Positions 8,086 through 16,564 of a stretch of 53,621 nt of DNA are shown piece after piece. The DNA is from an uncultured Hellea sp. (GTDB taxonomy: Bacteria > Pseudomonadota > Alphaproteobacteria > Caulobacterales > Maricaulaceae), in NCBI GenBank assembly GCA_938007935.1, contig CALLMD010000033.1, positions 1 to 53,621 of the forward strand, in the 5' to 3' direction. Positions within the stretch are counted from its first letter, which is position 1. Each line of letters opens with the position of its first letter. Both the position numbers and the translations under genes were made by a program. The notes below the pieces were generated by a model. That model was not told where the DNA came from and made no database searches. It was given only the letters and a program-made list of their open reading frames with translations.

Positions 8086-9020
8086 ACTGAGCCTCGCTTC
8101 GCCGCCTCGATCGCGGCGATTTTATCCGCGTTCCCTATGAAGACAGGCGTCTTTTGATGTAGCTCACTCACAGGCGTTTCAAGCAAAGACTGATCTCCAT
8201 TGGTCGATGACCCGCCCATCGCGTGAATGAGGAAAGACATCGGTATCGCCTCATAGACCAAACGCAAATGCCCGCTCTCATAGCCTTTGCGGTTCGCGCC
8301 CGGATAGGCGAAAATCCCGCCCTGCATTATAAGCCGTTTTAAATCCGACACCATAGAGGCAAACCAGCGCATATTATGCGGCTTGACCGTCCCGTTTTTG
8401 GTATCAAGCAAGGACAGATAATGATCTTGCAGCCACTTATCCCAGACAAGCTGATTGGCCCCATTTATCGCCAGCACATCCGCGCTCGGCATCGGCTCGG
8501 GCAGCGCGATAATCTCCCAGCTTTTCTCCGCCTGATCATAAATCCCTTTATAAACATCGGGCCCGTCCGCGAAATAGGCCTCAAGGTTCATCCCGAACAC
8601 AAAGAAGCCGCCGCTAATAATATTGCCGCCATTAAAATCCGCCGCTTCATCGGCATTTTCAAACACGCCAAATATCGCGCCAGAGGGTATCCCGATTAAC
8701 GCCGATTTCGACCCATCCAGCGGATCCAGCGCTATCGAATAGGGCCCGTCCGAGAGCTTGCTCAGACCCGGCCGCTCTTCGGAAACCACATAGCGCACAT
8801 GGTTATCTTGAGAGAGATATTTAAAAAACGCCTCATCGGCAATAATATCAAGCTCCAGCTGATCATCCCCCGACTCATTGCCCGTGGCCGCAAATTTAAG
8901 CCCCGCCCCTTTTTTAAGCACAGCGTAAATATCCTGCGCCGCTTCAAACAATCCGGCAAAAATCCCGTTAAGCTCCGAATTGCGGCTAGCAAAATCAAGC
9001 GTGGCAGATGTAAAAGACAT
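8082..9020 (-). CDS. fbp: Class 1 fructose-1,6-bisphosphatase
   Basis: 312 residues. It removes the 1-phosphate of fructose 1,6-bisphosphate in gluconeogenesis. The class 1 metal-binding segments are visible: GDDQLELDIIADE, the acidic SEERPGL (the second metal-site glutamates), and DPLDGSKS. The C-terminal GGIFAYPG and KGYESGHLRLVYEAIPMSF segments also match. It is slightly shorter than the common 330-340 residue form. It overlaps the end of the symporter gene by 4 nt convergently. An AGGA site lies about 10 nt upstream of the ATG. Confidence 0.92.
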   Translation of the reverse strand: MSFTSATLDFASRNSELNGIFAGLFEAAQDIYAVLKKGAGLKFAATGNESGDDQLELDIIADEAFFKYLSQDNHVRYVVSEERPGLSKLSDGPYSIALDPLDGSKSALIGIPSGAIFGVFENADEAADFNGGNIISGGFFVFGMNLEAYFADGPDVYKGIYDQAEKSWEIIALPEPMPSADVLAINGANQLVWDKWLQDHYLSLLDTKNGTVKPHNMRWFASMVSDLKRLIMQGGIFAYPGANRKGYESGHLRLVYEAIPMSFLIHAMGGSSTNGDQSLLETPVSELHQKTPVFIGNADKIAAIEAAKRGSV

Positions 9021-9181
9021 ATGAGGGGTCCTATGTGAGGCTGCGTTAAGTGCGAGCCATAAAATAATTCGTAAGATTTGTCAGGGAAAATTACGGCTAT
9101 TTTTGCCCGCGCTTAAGCGGTATATTGAACACCCAGCCTAAAGGACATTCATGAGCTAAGGATTAATTTTAGGGTTTAAAC

Positions 9182-9229
9182 CTCTCCGTCATTGCCCGAC
9201 AGGTGCAATTTGATGAAATCAAAATGCAC
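9182..9229. repeat. Degenerate REP-like palindromic unit
   Basis: Begins with CGTCATTGCCCGAC, as the complete units downstream do, but continues into a different hairpin: GTGCA-TTTGAT-GA-AATCAAA-TGCAC at 9203-9229. Probably a truncated or rearranged copy. Confidence 0.5.
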
Positions 9230-9262
9230 TAGTCCTTGTATCCATCTTCTGAAATCTCCACC

Positions 9263-9374
9263 CGTCATTGCCCGACTTGATCGGGTAATCCATCACGAGG
9301 CCTCTCAACGCAAAATGACGGTAAGTTCATCGAAGCTTTGGAACTGGATTGCCCGATCAAGTCGGGCAATGACG
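9263..9374. repeat. Inverted pair of REP-like palindromes
   Basis: Two 30-nt units (9263-9292 and 9345-9374) are inverted copies of each other with one mismatch. Each contains CCCGA-CTTGA-TCGGG and is tipped by CGTCATTG. Paired palindromes of this design are common dispersed intergenic repeats in Alphaproteobacteria. They lie in the gene-free stretch 9021-9919 together with the structured repeat copy B. Confidence 0.75.
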
Positions 9375-9439
9375 AGGGAAGGAAAAGAGTAGGGGAATAG
9401 GCGGAGTACACCACCCCCAAAAAAAAGGACGGTTCTGTG

Positions 9440-9730
9440 CTGCGGCCAGAGTTGGATTTTTTAAAAAATCCACAAAAGGAATACCTCGGTTGATTTTTTC
9501 CTTTGGAAAAATTCAACTAGGACAGTCCGCGAGAGCGGCATCCCGATGGATACCAAAAATTTTAAAATGTTTTACGAGATACAACTCTCGCGGCGATGAT
9601 TTTAGAGCAACGGCACTAAATAATCCCGAAGTCTGAGCCGTACAATAGCTGTCGCTACCTAACCCAGCCGGTCCGGCTTCCACGTTACAATGACCCGGCA
9701 CAACCGTGGTCGTAACCCACGGCGCTCAGT
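9440..9730 (-). repeat. Structured repeat, copy B
   Basis: Read on the minus strand, it follows the plan of copies A and C with many substitutions. Helices: hairpin CCGTGG-gttacga-CCACGG at the 5' end; TAGC-GACA-GCTA (9646-9657), where copies A and C have CATC-GACA-GATG; the long-range stem 9585-9593 with 9527-9535 (CCGCGAGAG/CTCTCGCGG); inner hairpin GGTATCC-ATCG-GGATGCC; TTTTTCC-AAA-GGAAAAA; terminal hairpin with a TGGAT...ATCCA closing end. The 3' limit is approximate. Beyond its 5' end, 9731-9919 shows only three GTCTCA motifs in the first 45 nt and no gene. Confidence 0.8.
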
Positions 9731-9919
9731 CTCACCGTCTCATATCCCAGCAAGTAACGTCTCACCTTGTCCAAGAATATGAAAACTAAATCACCGGGGA
9801 TAGTCTCCCGATGACATAGAAATATAACCCCACCCCGCATAAGTGAGAATTAATCTCTTGGACGCCTTGAAAAGATTGGGGAATTTGTGGGTGAGGGCGA
9901 GGATAGAGATTTAGAGGGT

Positions 9920-11266
9920 TTAAATGGAAGTAAGGTCTATTAGCTCAAATTCTGCGTATAGGCTTGGTATGTTTTTTGCTGCAATTCGAAATTGGGACCG
10001 CTTTTTAATTTGTGGTTTGGCTGTTGATGCATTCTCAAGTTTAATGCCTGGGTCATAGTAGATGGCAGTTTGCGCCATAGCACTTAAAAAATTGGATATA
10101 CTCGAGCGTTCTCCTAATCCAATCACATGGCCAAAACGGTATTGTGGTCTTGGTGATTTTCTAGAATGAGATGGAATGTATGCGGCTTTCGTATGCTTTC
10201 GAGTCCATTTTTCAATCAAAGTAGAATAGTACCATATGGCAGCTTCTCGACCGTCAGAAGTTCGTAGGACTATGCCGCCATTTATGTCTATTATTTTTCC
10301 AGTTTCTGCATCGAACCCGTCTAGCATGAGTGTTAAACCAGTTCGTGTTTGTTCTTGTTGATAACGATGTACACCACCAAAATTAAGACGATCCACTCTT
10401 CCTCTCATATCTGGATACCCGAATGTTCTTACAAAACTTACAGCTCCTTGGTCTCGATAATGCCCGCCAGTCGGTTCAGGCGTCATTAGTGTAAGGGCGC
10501 CTCCTCGCAATGGATTGTCTAGTCTTGGTGATTTGTGTTGCTTTATTTCCCATCCCAAAAAGTCTGGTTCATTTGTTCCATTTGGAATGACGCCAAGTTG
10601 AGCTTCGAGTGTATAACCGCCACCATTGAGGGCTGTATAAGGATGAGGCTGTCCGTTGCGGTCAAGTTTGATGGAGTCAATCCAGCCTAGATTGTAGACG
10701 TCATTTAACCGTTCGAGGAGTTCTGCGCGTGTATCAGATAACTCTTCATTTAATGGTAAATCGACTAGGACGCCCTCTTCGCCTTCCATGAAAAATTTTG
10801 TAATTTCACGGGAAAGCGGGTTCTCGTCCCCTATTACATGGCCAATGATTTTATCATCTCTTGTGATGCCTAAAAATAACACTCGACCTTCATCACGGCT
10901 ACTTAGGTGTCGACTCGGCCTGATGACAGCTCCTTTTAAAAAGCCGGATAGGCGAACTTCGGGATATTTAGGGTATAATATGAGCTGTGTGTTGGGAGCT
11001 TCATGAAGTGCGCCATTAGCATCTAACCAGCTTAGGCAGACCTTTGCTTTGAAACGGTCTCGCTTACTGTTAGTTCGAGAAAGATCGGCTGTTACGTCAC
11101 TAAAGGGAAGAATTTGTAGAGTTGAATAATTTCCGCCTAAATAAATTTGATTCTTACTGTTGTCATTGCTGGCAAGCTGTTTGAATACAAGACGCGTAAC
11201 ACCTGCACTTATCATCAGGGCTCTAAGCTGATCTAGGCGTGAGATTTCCGTTAGCTCTGTGGCCAC
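9920..11266 (-). CDS. Type II restriction endonuclease, MvaI/BcnI family
   Basis: 448 residues. The C-terminal half carries the MvaI/BcnI-type nuclease: GYTLEAQLGV (about 218-226), then the PD-(D/E)xK core with Asp235, Glu240 and Lys242 in EPDFLGWEIK. These enzymes cut CCWGG or CCSGG, usually as monomers. The N-terminal half (1-170) resembles the extra domain found in some family members and may help target recognition. The start is GTG at 11266 with AGGAG 5-6 nt upstream. The methyltransferase gene lies 23 nt upstream on the same strand, so protection is made first. Base composition looks AT-richer than the neighbouring housekeeping genes, in line with acquisition. Confidence 0.85.
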   Translation of the reverse strand: MATELTEISRLDQLRALMISAGVTRLVFKQLASNDNSKNQIYLGGNYSTLQILPFSDVTADLSRTNSKRDRFKAKVCLSWLDANGALHEAPNTQLILYPKYPEVRLSGFLKGAVIRPSRHLSSRDEGRVLFLGITRDDKIIGHVIGDENPLSREITKFFMEGEEGVLVDLPLNEELSDTRAELLERLNDVYNLGWIDSIKLDRNGQPHPYTALNGGGYTLEAQLGVIPNGTNEPDFLGWEIKQHKSPRLDNPLRGGALTLMTPEPTGGHYRDQGAVSFVRTFGYPDMRGRVDRLNFGGVHRYQQEQTRTGLTLMLDGFDAETGKIIDINGGIVLRTSDGREAAIWYYSTLIEKWTRKHTKAAYIPSHSRKSPRPQYRFGHVIGLGERSSISNFLSAMAQTAIYYDPGIKLENASTAKPQIKKRSQFRIAAKNIPSLYAEFELIDLTSI

Positions 11267-11289
11267 GTAATCTCCTATTTTTTAAAGAA

Positions 11290-12555
11290 TCACTCAGCAG
11301 CCTCGAATGTAGGCAGTCTTTCCAAGGCAAGCAATCCAAGAATACTTGGACGCATAGCCATTGCTATAGTTTCAATCACCGGCACGACAACTGAATTGCC
11401 AAACTGTTGATATGCACGAGTATCTGAAACGGGAATAACCATTTCGGGGGAACGTCCGCTGTCAAAGCCCATCAGTCTCGCGCATTCGCGCGGGGTTAGT
11501 CGCCTAGGATTTAATCCATCTTGTGCTATTAAAATCTCGCTTCCATCTTTGTAATAACGAGCCGAAAGAGTTCGAGATGTCTGATCAGGTGTATTGAGAC
11601 CATATCCAAAACCATTTCCTTTTGCTTTATGCTTTGCTGCATAGGCTTGAAGATATGCCCATAAATTATCGGTGAGGGTATATTTATCATTTATCACTGA
11701 ATTTCGATTTGAACCCTTAGTGTCGTCAGGAAGGGTGTAATGAATTTCGGGTGCTTCAGAAGGGTCATGCAGAATGGATTCGAGTTTTGGTCCAAGTTTT
11801 GAATCTTTAAATTTCACTTTATTAATATCGAAACCAACTTCTTCTCTGAAACCAACTATATATATGCGTTCTCTATGCTGAGGTGTGTAACCTTTACCAT
11901 CCACAACTCGCGTGGAAATTTTGTAGCCTAGCTCATTTTCCAAGGCACCTATGATAGTTCTGAAGGTATCACCTTTATTATGAGATATTAGGTTCTTTAC
12001 ATTTTCAAGTAAGAACGCAGCTGGTCTATGATATTTCAAGATACGTAATACGTCGAAGAAAAGTGTGCCTTGTGCTTTGTCCATGAAACCATGTGCCCGT
12101 CCAAGTGCATTCTTTTTGGATACGCCAGCTATAGAAAATGGTTGGCAAGGAAACCCTGCCAAAAGTACATCATGTGATGGAATGTCTGATGCATCTATTT
12201 GAGTTATATCTCCTGCAATTGGGTGATCATCTGGAAAATTAGCTCGGTAGGTTTTTTGTGCGTATTTATCCCATTCGCTAGTAAAGACGCATTTTCCACC
12301 TGCGACTTCAAAGCCTTTTCGCATGCCGCCTATACCTGCAAATAAGTCAATGAATTTAAAGTCAGATCTAGATTTGCGAGCTGATCTTCGTTGTTCGACC
12401 ATACTTTGGAGGATTGATAAATAGGCTTTCTTTGGTACTATTTCACCTTTCTCCCATCGGTAAACTGTTTTTGGACTAACTCCTAAAATATCGGCGGCAT
12501 CTTCTACAGTGAAGGCTAAGGTTTCGCGAAGCTCGGTAAACGTAAGTTCAGTCAT
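11290..12555 (-). CDS. DNA cytosine-5 methyltransferase with N-terminal HTH
   Basis: 421 residues. It methylates cytosine C5 in the site cut by the adjacent nuclease, probably a CCWGG/CCSGG-like sequence. Motif I is DLFAGIGGMRKGF (70-82). The catalytic Cys137 is in GFPCQPFS, Glu184 in ENVKNL, and QHRERIYIVGF is motif VIII. Residues 10-55 form a helix-turn-helix (VEDAADILGVSPKTVYRWE), as in M.SsoII and M.EcoRII, whose N-termini repress their own genes. I prefer ATG 12555 over an upstream ATG at 12618, because the HTH begins just after it. An inverted GGGAC/GTCCC pair (12567-12601) upstream could be its operator. Confidence 0.9.
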   Translation of the reverse strand: MTELTFTELRETLAFTVEDAADILGVSPKTVYRWEKGEIVPKKAYLSILQSMVEQRRSARKSRSDFKFIDLFAGIGGMRKGFEVAGGKCVFTSEWDKYAQKTYRANFPDDHPIAGDITQIDASDIPSHDVLLAGFPCQPFSIAGVSKKNALGRAHGFMDKAQGTLFFDVLRILKYHRPAAFLLENVKNLISHNKGDTFRTIIGALENELGYKISTRVVDGKGYTPQHRERIYIVGFREEVGFDINKVKFKDSKLGPKLESILHDPSEAPEIHYTLPDDTKGSNRNSVINDKYTLTDNLWAYLQAYAAKHKAKGNGFGYGLNTPDQTSRTLSARYYKDGSEILIAQDGLNPRRLTPRECARLMGFDSGRSPEMVIPVSDTRAYQQFGNSVVVPVIETIAMAMRPSILGLLALERLPTFEAAE

Positions 12556-12566
12556 ATATATACCAC

Positions 12567-12601
12567 GGGACAAAAATTGACATTTTGAGTTACTAAGTCC
12601 C
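12567..12601. promoter_or_regulatory. Inverted GGGAC...GTCCC upstream of the methyltransferase
   Basis: GGGAC at 12567-12571 and GTCCC at 12597-12601 lie 12 nt upstream of the methyltransferase ATG. M.SsoII-type enzymes bind GGACA-like palindromes in their own promoters, so this is a candidate autoregulatory site, though the arms are far apart. Confidence 0.25.
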
Positions 12602-12670
12602 AGAAGACCAAAAATCAAGCATTTTGTTCTTCTAATGTTCGCTATGCCACTGCCGTGGCCTTATCCGACT

Positions 12671-12695
12671 AAAATCGATTCACAGGATCGATTTT
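12671..12695. terminator. Hairpin between divergent genes
   Basis: AAAATCGAT-tcacagg-ATCGATTTT is a perfect 9-bp stem. It lies between two divergent genes, so it is either a bidirectional terminator relic or a boundary element. A second small hairpin, GGGC-TGC-GCCC, follows directly. Confidence 0.4.
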
Positions 12696-12760
12696 TGGGC
12701 TGCGCCCAATGTCTCCTAAGCGCTAACCCTCCATTAAGCATCCCCCGTTAAACCCACTTT

Positions 12761-13429
12761 ATGATTCAGGGCGGTTTTAGACATTTTCTTTTTGCATCGC
12801 TCGCTTTTGGGGCGGCTTTGGCGCTAGGGTCTTGCGGGACGACGCCGCTTCCGCCTCAGGGGCCTTCCGCGACTATTCCCAATGATTATCCGGCGAGCGT
12901 TATTCCTGCGCCGCAAATTACCCCCATGCCACGCGGGGCTTTGTCTTTGCCGGACCGCTCGGCCTATTATCAAAAAGATACGCGCTGGGCGGGGGAGCGG
13001 CTTGGGCGCTCCTCTGATACGATGGGCTCTGATGGGTGCCTTGTGACGGCGGCCTCTATGGCGCTGGCCAATCTTGGGTTTCAGACCAACCCGTCCGATT
13101 TAAATGCAAGGCTGACCCAGACAGAGAGCTTCACGCCGCGGGGCTGGCTTATCTGGGATGGTATTCGCAAGGTCACGGGTGGGCGGGCCAAGGCCCATTT
13201 TTATGATGATGTCTCCGAAGGGGTGATTAATAGCTGTATGATGCGGGGGGATTATCCCTTGGTGCAGTTTTATCTCAAAAACGGGCGCTCGCATTGGGCG
13301 ATGATTTTAAAGCGGGACGGGCGCGGCTATCATATGCGCGATCCGCTGCGCGAGTCCTCTGTGCCGCTCATATTCCCGCGCAGCAGTTCCGCCTTTAAGG
13401 CTGTGCGGTGTATTGGGCTTGCGGAGTAA
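12761..13429 (+). CDS. Lipoprotein with papain-like C39-type domain
   Basis: 222 residues. A lipoprotein signal with Cys25 in ALGSC is followed by a proline-rich linker (28-58) and a C39-like peptidase domain. Candidate catalytic residues are Cys93 in GSDGCLVTAASMA, His178 in GRSHWAMIL and Asp194 in HMRDP; all three are present, so it may be active. It would act in the periplasm, but its substrate is unknown. No export ABC domain is attached, so it is unlike bacteriocin-processing transporters. It is followed after 50 nt by comM. No good ribosome binding site is seen at ATG 12761. Confidence 0.7.
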   Translation: MIQGGFRHFLFASLAFGAALALGSCGTTPLPPQGPSATIPNDYPASVIPAPQITPMPRGALSLPDRSAYYQKDTRWAGERLGRSSDTMGSDGCLVTAASMALANLGFQTNPSDLNARLTQTESFTPRGWLIWDGIRKVTGGRAKAHFYDDVSEGVINSCMMRGDYPLVQFYLKNGRSHWAMILKRDGRGYHMRDPLRESSVPLIFPRSSSAFKAVRCIGLAE

Positions 13430-13479
13430 TTTATAAAAGTTCTTGATTTGTTCTATGTTTCACGATAGGTGTAAAGCCT

Positions 13480-15039
13480 ATGGTTGCGCGCATATATACA
13501 GTTGCCTTTGAAGGGGCGGAGGCGCGCCGCGTCGATGTCCAGGTACAGGTCACATCTGCGGGGCGGCAATTTTTCAATATTGTGGGCCTCGCCGATAAAG
13601 CGGTGGCGGAATCGCGCGAGCGTGTACGCTCGGCTTTCGCCGCATTAGGCATGAGCCTGCCGGGCAAGCGCATCACCGTGAATCTCGCCCCTGCCGACTT
13701 GCCCAAAGAGGGCGCGCATTATGATTTGCCCATTGCTTTGGGTTTACTCGCCGCGATTGGTGCGGTGCCGCCTGACGCGATAGAGGGTTTTGTCGCGATA
13801 GGGGAGCTTTCGCTAGACGGGACAATCGCCCGCGTACCAGGGGCTTTGCCCGCCGCAATGCTGGCGAACGGCGAAGGGCTGGGGTTGATATGCCCAGAGC
13901 CCAATGGCGCGGAGGCGGCTTGGGCGGGGGATTTACCGCTGCTCGCCCCGCAAAACCTCATACAGCTTATCAACCACTTTAAAGGTACGCAGGTTCTCGG
14001 GCGGCCAGAGCCGGGAGAGATGCTGGACGCGCCAAGCAGCCTCGATTTACGTGATGTGCGCGGGCAGGAGACCGCAAAGCGCGCCCTCGAAGTCGCGGCG
14101 GCGGGCGGCCATAATATGCTCATGGTGGGCCCGCCGGGCTCAGGCAAGTCTATGCTCGCCGCGCGTATGCCGGGATTGCTGCCGCCTTTATTAGCGAAAG
14201 AACTGCTCGATGTGTCTATGGTGCAATCTGTGGCGGGTCTCTTGGAACGTGGACAGCTCTCACGCTCACGCCCGTTCCGCGCGCCGCATCACTCGGCCTC
14301 TATGGCGGCGATGGTGGGCGGCGGCGTTAAAGCCAAGCCGGGCGAGGCGTCACTGGCTCATCGCGGCGTACTCTTTCTCGATGAGCTGCCAGAATTTACG
14401 CCGCAAGTGCTTGATAGTCTGCGTCAACCGCTGGAAACTGGCGAGATATCTGTCGCCCGCGTTAATGCCCATGTCACCTATCCGGCGCGGTTTCAGCTCA
14501 TTGCCGCTATGAATCCCTGTCGCTGCGGGAGCGGGGGCGCGGATGGCATTGCCTGTCGCCGCGGGGAGCGCTGCGCCGCCGATTACCAAGCCCGCGTCTC
14601 TGGCCCTTTCATGGACCGCATAGATATTCAGATCGATGTCCCCGCCGTCACACCCGCTGATTTGGCCCTCCCGCCCTCCAAGGAAGGCACAGCCGAGGTC
14701 GCCAAGCGCGTATTACGGGCGCGTGAGATACAAATAGCGCGTAATGGCGGGCTGACCAATGCTGAGCTGCCGCAAGACCGCCTCGATCATGTCGCCCAGC
14801 CCGATAATGAGGGCAGAAAGCTGCTGATACAGGCCGCTGAAACGCTGGGATTAACGGCGCGGGGCTATCACCGCGTGTTAAAACTCGCGCGAACCCTAGC
14901 GGATTTATCTGAGTCGGAGCATATTCACCGTCTCCATATAGCCGAGAGCCTGTCTCATCGCCGCGCGCGAAAAGGTTTAGTGGCAAAAAACACCGTTTCT
15001 CGCCAATATTTAGGCTCTAAAGCCCCTAAACCTTACTAA
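13480..15039 (+). CDS. comM: YifB/ComM family Mg-chelatase-like AAA+ ATPase
   Basis: 519 residues with the three usual parts. The N-terminal Lon-like ChlI domain is at about 20-140 (NIVGLADKAVAESRERVR). The AAA+ module has Walker A GPPGSGKS near 217 and Walker B VLFLDELPEF. The C-terminal Mg_chelatase_C region includes a Cys cluster (CRCGSGGADGIACRRGERC). ComM is a hexameric helicase that extends branch migration during natural transformation. The family is also widespread in non-competent bacteria. Length is normal. Confidence 0.92.
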   Translation: MVARIYTVAFEGAEARRVDVQVQVTSAGRQFFNIVGLADKAVAESRERVRSAFAALGMSLPGKRITVNLAPADLPKEGAHYDLPIALGLLAAIGAVPPDAIEGFVAIGELSLDGTIARVPGALPAAMLANGEGLGLICPEPNGAEAAWAGDLPLLAPQNLIQLINHFKGTQVLGRPEPGEMLDAPSSLDLRDVRGQETAKRALEVAAAGGHNMLMVGPPGSGKSMLAARMPGLLPPLLAKELLDVSMVQSVAGLLERGQLSRSRPFRAPHHSASMAAMVGGGVKAKPGEASLAHRGVLFLDELPEFTPQVLDSLRQPLETGEISVARVNAHVTYPARFQLIAAMNPCRCGSGGADGIACRRGERCAADYQARVSGPFMDRIDIQIDVPAVTPADLALPPSKEGTAEVAKRVLRAREIQIARNGGLTNAELPQDRLDHVAQPDNEGRKLLIQAAETLGLTARGYHRVLKLARTLADLSESEHIHRLHIAESLSHRRARKGLVAKNTVSRQYLGSKAPKPY

Positions 15040-15179
15040 AATCGCTAAATTCTCGCAAAACGCGTATTCATAATCTTTGCACAAATATGTAAAATAGCGT
15101 GTTTTGGTAAGACTATTTTTAGATTAAGGGTGCAAAACTGACATGGAAATGACCCGTATAGGGAACTTAGGGGATGACT

Positions 15180-16493
15180 ATGTCACCGGAAGATATTTTT
15201 GCGTCACAAATTTGGCCTTGGCCCGACCCCGCGCTCAAGCGCGATACAATGGGGCGTGTTTTATTTGTAAACGCTGCCTTTCTACAAATGTATGGCGGCA
15301 CGATTGAGGATTGGCGTGGTAATGTCGTTACTGGATGGCCCGCGCCGCAAGCGCCTGGTACGCCTTATCGTTTCGAAACCCGCCTACCGACAGCAGAGGG
15401 TGAACAGGTCTATGACTGGATGGAATTCACTATGGCCGATGGCACAGCCTTCGCCATGGCCCGAAATGTCACCTATCTCTTTCAAAGCCCAGACCCGCAG
15501 CCTGGGTTCGAGGCCCAGCCGCCCGTAGACCAAGCGCCTGTGGAAGCTCAATCCGCTGCAAACGCTCCCCAAATGCCTGTTGCGCCAATTCAGCCCGTTT
15601 ATGCTGAAGCCGCGCCTGAGGTTGCTCAAACCGAAACAGCTGTTCAGGAACCAGTACCAGAACCAGACCCTGTTATGGCCTCTGATCCTGTTTTAACCTC
15701 AGACCCTGTGATGGCCTCAGAGCCTGTCCTAACACATGATCCCATAATAGAAGCGGCTCAATCTGTCGCGCCCGTTACGGATGTCGATGTGCCAGAATTT
15801 GAACAAGCTCTTACAGAAATCAATGAGCAGCCTGAGATGTCCCCTGTAGATGAGGGTCAGCCCGCGCAATTACACGCGCCAGAAGTTGATATTCAGGACA
15901 TGCAGCCACAACACGAACAGGCCGACCCCCAAGAAGAGACGCGCGACTTTGAACGCCGTGCGCTTCCAATTGAAAACCAAGATGCTGTCTTGGGTAATAA
16001 TTGGCGCGATGCCGTTATCGCTAAAGCTGTTGGCGCGGAATCAAATGAGGCCGAGGAGGCCCCTGCCGCTGAAGACACACAGACGGCTCCGAGCGCAGAT
16101 GGGCAAATTCGTATTCTTCTCGCTGAAGATAACGCCATTAACGCGCTTCTCACGCGCACATTATTAGAAGCCGAAGGCCATGCGGTAGATACTGTCGAAG
16201 ACGGCGTACTGGCTGTCGAGGCCATGAAAACATCAAGTTATGATCTGATATTTATGGATATGCGTATGCCCAATATGGATGGCCTCGAAGCCACCCGCAA
16301 AATCCGGGCCCTTAGCAATGTACCCAAGGGGCTTCCCATTGTCGCTTTGACAGCTAACGCTTTTGACGATGATCGCAATGCCTGTTTTGATAGCGGCATG
16401 AATGATTTCATGACAAAACCCGTTTCAGCAGAAGAATTATCAGAGATGGTTCGCACATGGACAAAAAACCTCGCAGAGCGTAACGCCGCTTAA
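15180..16493 (+). CDS. PAS-like / long linker / receiver domain protein
   Basis: 437 residues. The N-terminus (about 15-100) looks like a PAS fold. A Pro/Glu/Ala-rich linker (about 105-300) follows, including hexapeptide-like repeats of the DPVMAS/DPVLTS type. The C-terminal receiver domain (about 312-430) has phospho-acceptor Asp360 in FMDMRMP, plus LLAEDN and a conserved Lys in TKP. No histidine kinase or DNA-binding domain is present, so it would be a phosphorylated relay or scaffold protein. ATG 15180 has TTAGGGG 6 nt upstream; the in-frame ATG at 15174 would have no spacing. A terminator follows the gene. Close homologues may include a kinase core lost here (inference). Confidence 0.75.
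   Translation: MSPEDIFASQIWPWPDPALKRDTMGRVLFVNAAFLQMYGGTIEDWRGNVVTGWPAPQAPGTPYRFETRLPTAEGEQVYDWMEFTMADGTAFAMARNVTYLFQSPDPQPGFEAQPPVDQAPVEAQSAANAPQMPVAPIQPVYAEAAPEVAQTETAVQEPVPEPDPVMASDPVLTSDPVMASEPVLTHDPIIEAAQSVAPVTDVDVPEFEQALTEINEQPEMSPVDEGQPAQLHAPEVDIQDMQPQHEQADPQEETRDFERRALPIENQDAVLGNNWRDAVIAKAVGAESNEAEEAPAAEDTQTAPSADGQIRILLAEDNAINALLTRTLLEAEGHAVDTVEDGVLAVEAMKTSSYDLIFMDMRMPNMDGLEATRKIRALSNVPKGLPIVALTANAFDDDRNACFDSGMNDFMTKPVSAEELSEMVRTWTKNLAERNAA
15666..15742 (+). repeat. 18-nt tandem repeat coding for DPVxxS units
   Basis: Four to five degenerate 18-nt units inside the linker of the PAS-receiver gene encode DPVMAS, DPVLTS, DPVMAS, EPVLTH, DPII. Likely a slippage- or recombination-prone spacer. 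Confidence 0.7.
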
Positions 16494-16532
16494 AGACCAT
16501 AATCCTGCCTTGAAAAGGCACTGAATGAATTG

Positions 16533-16563
16533 CACCGTGTCCCAAATCAGGGCACGGTGTTTT
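16533..16563 (+). terminator. Rho-independent terminator
   Basis: CACCGTG-t-CCC-aaatca-GGG-CACGGTG followed by TTTT. It ends the PAS-receiver transcript. It abuts the ATG assigned to the permease gene, leaving no room for a ribosome binding site there. Confidence 0.65.
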
Positions 16564-16564
16564 C

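Noticed and set aside
9021..9919. tRNA or degraded gene in the 900-nt gap after fbp
   Set aside because: No cloverleaf and no gene fragment in any frame; the sequence is explained by palindromes and repeat copy B.
15666..15742. Tandem repeat as a possible CRISPR
   Set aside because: Units are directly adjacent, in frame and code for the linker of a protein; no spacers or cas genes.
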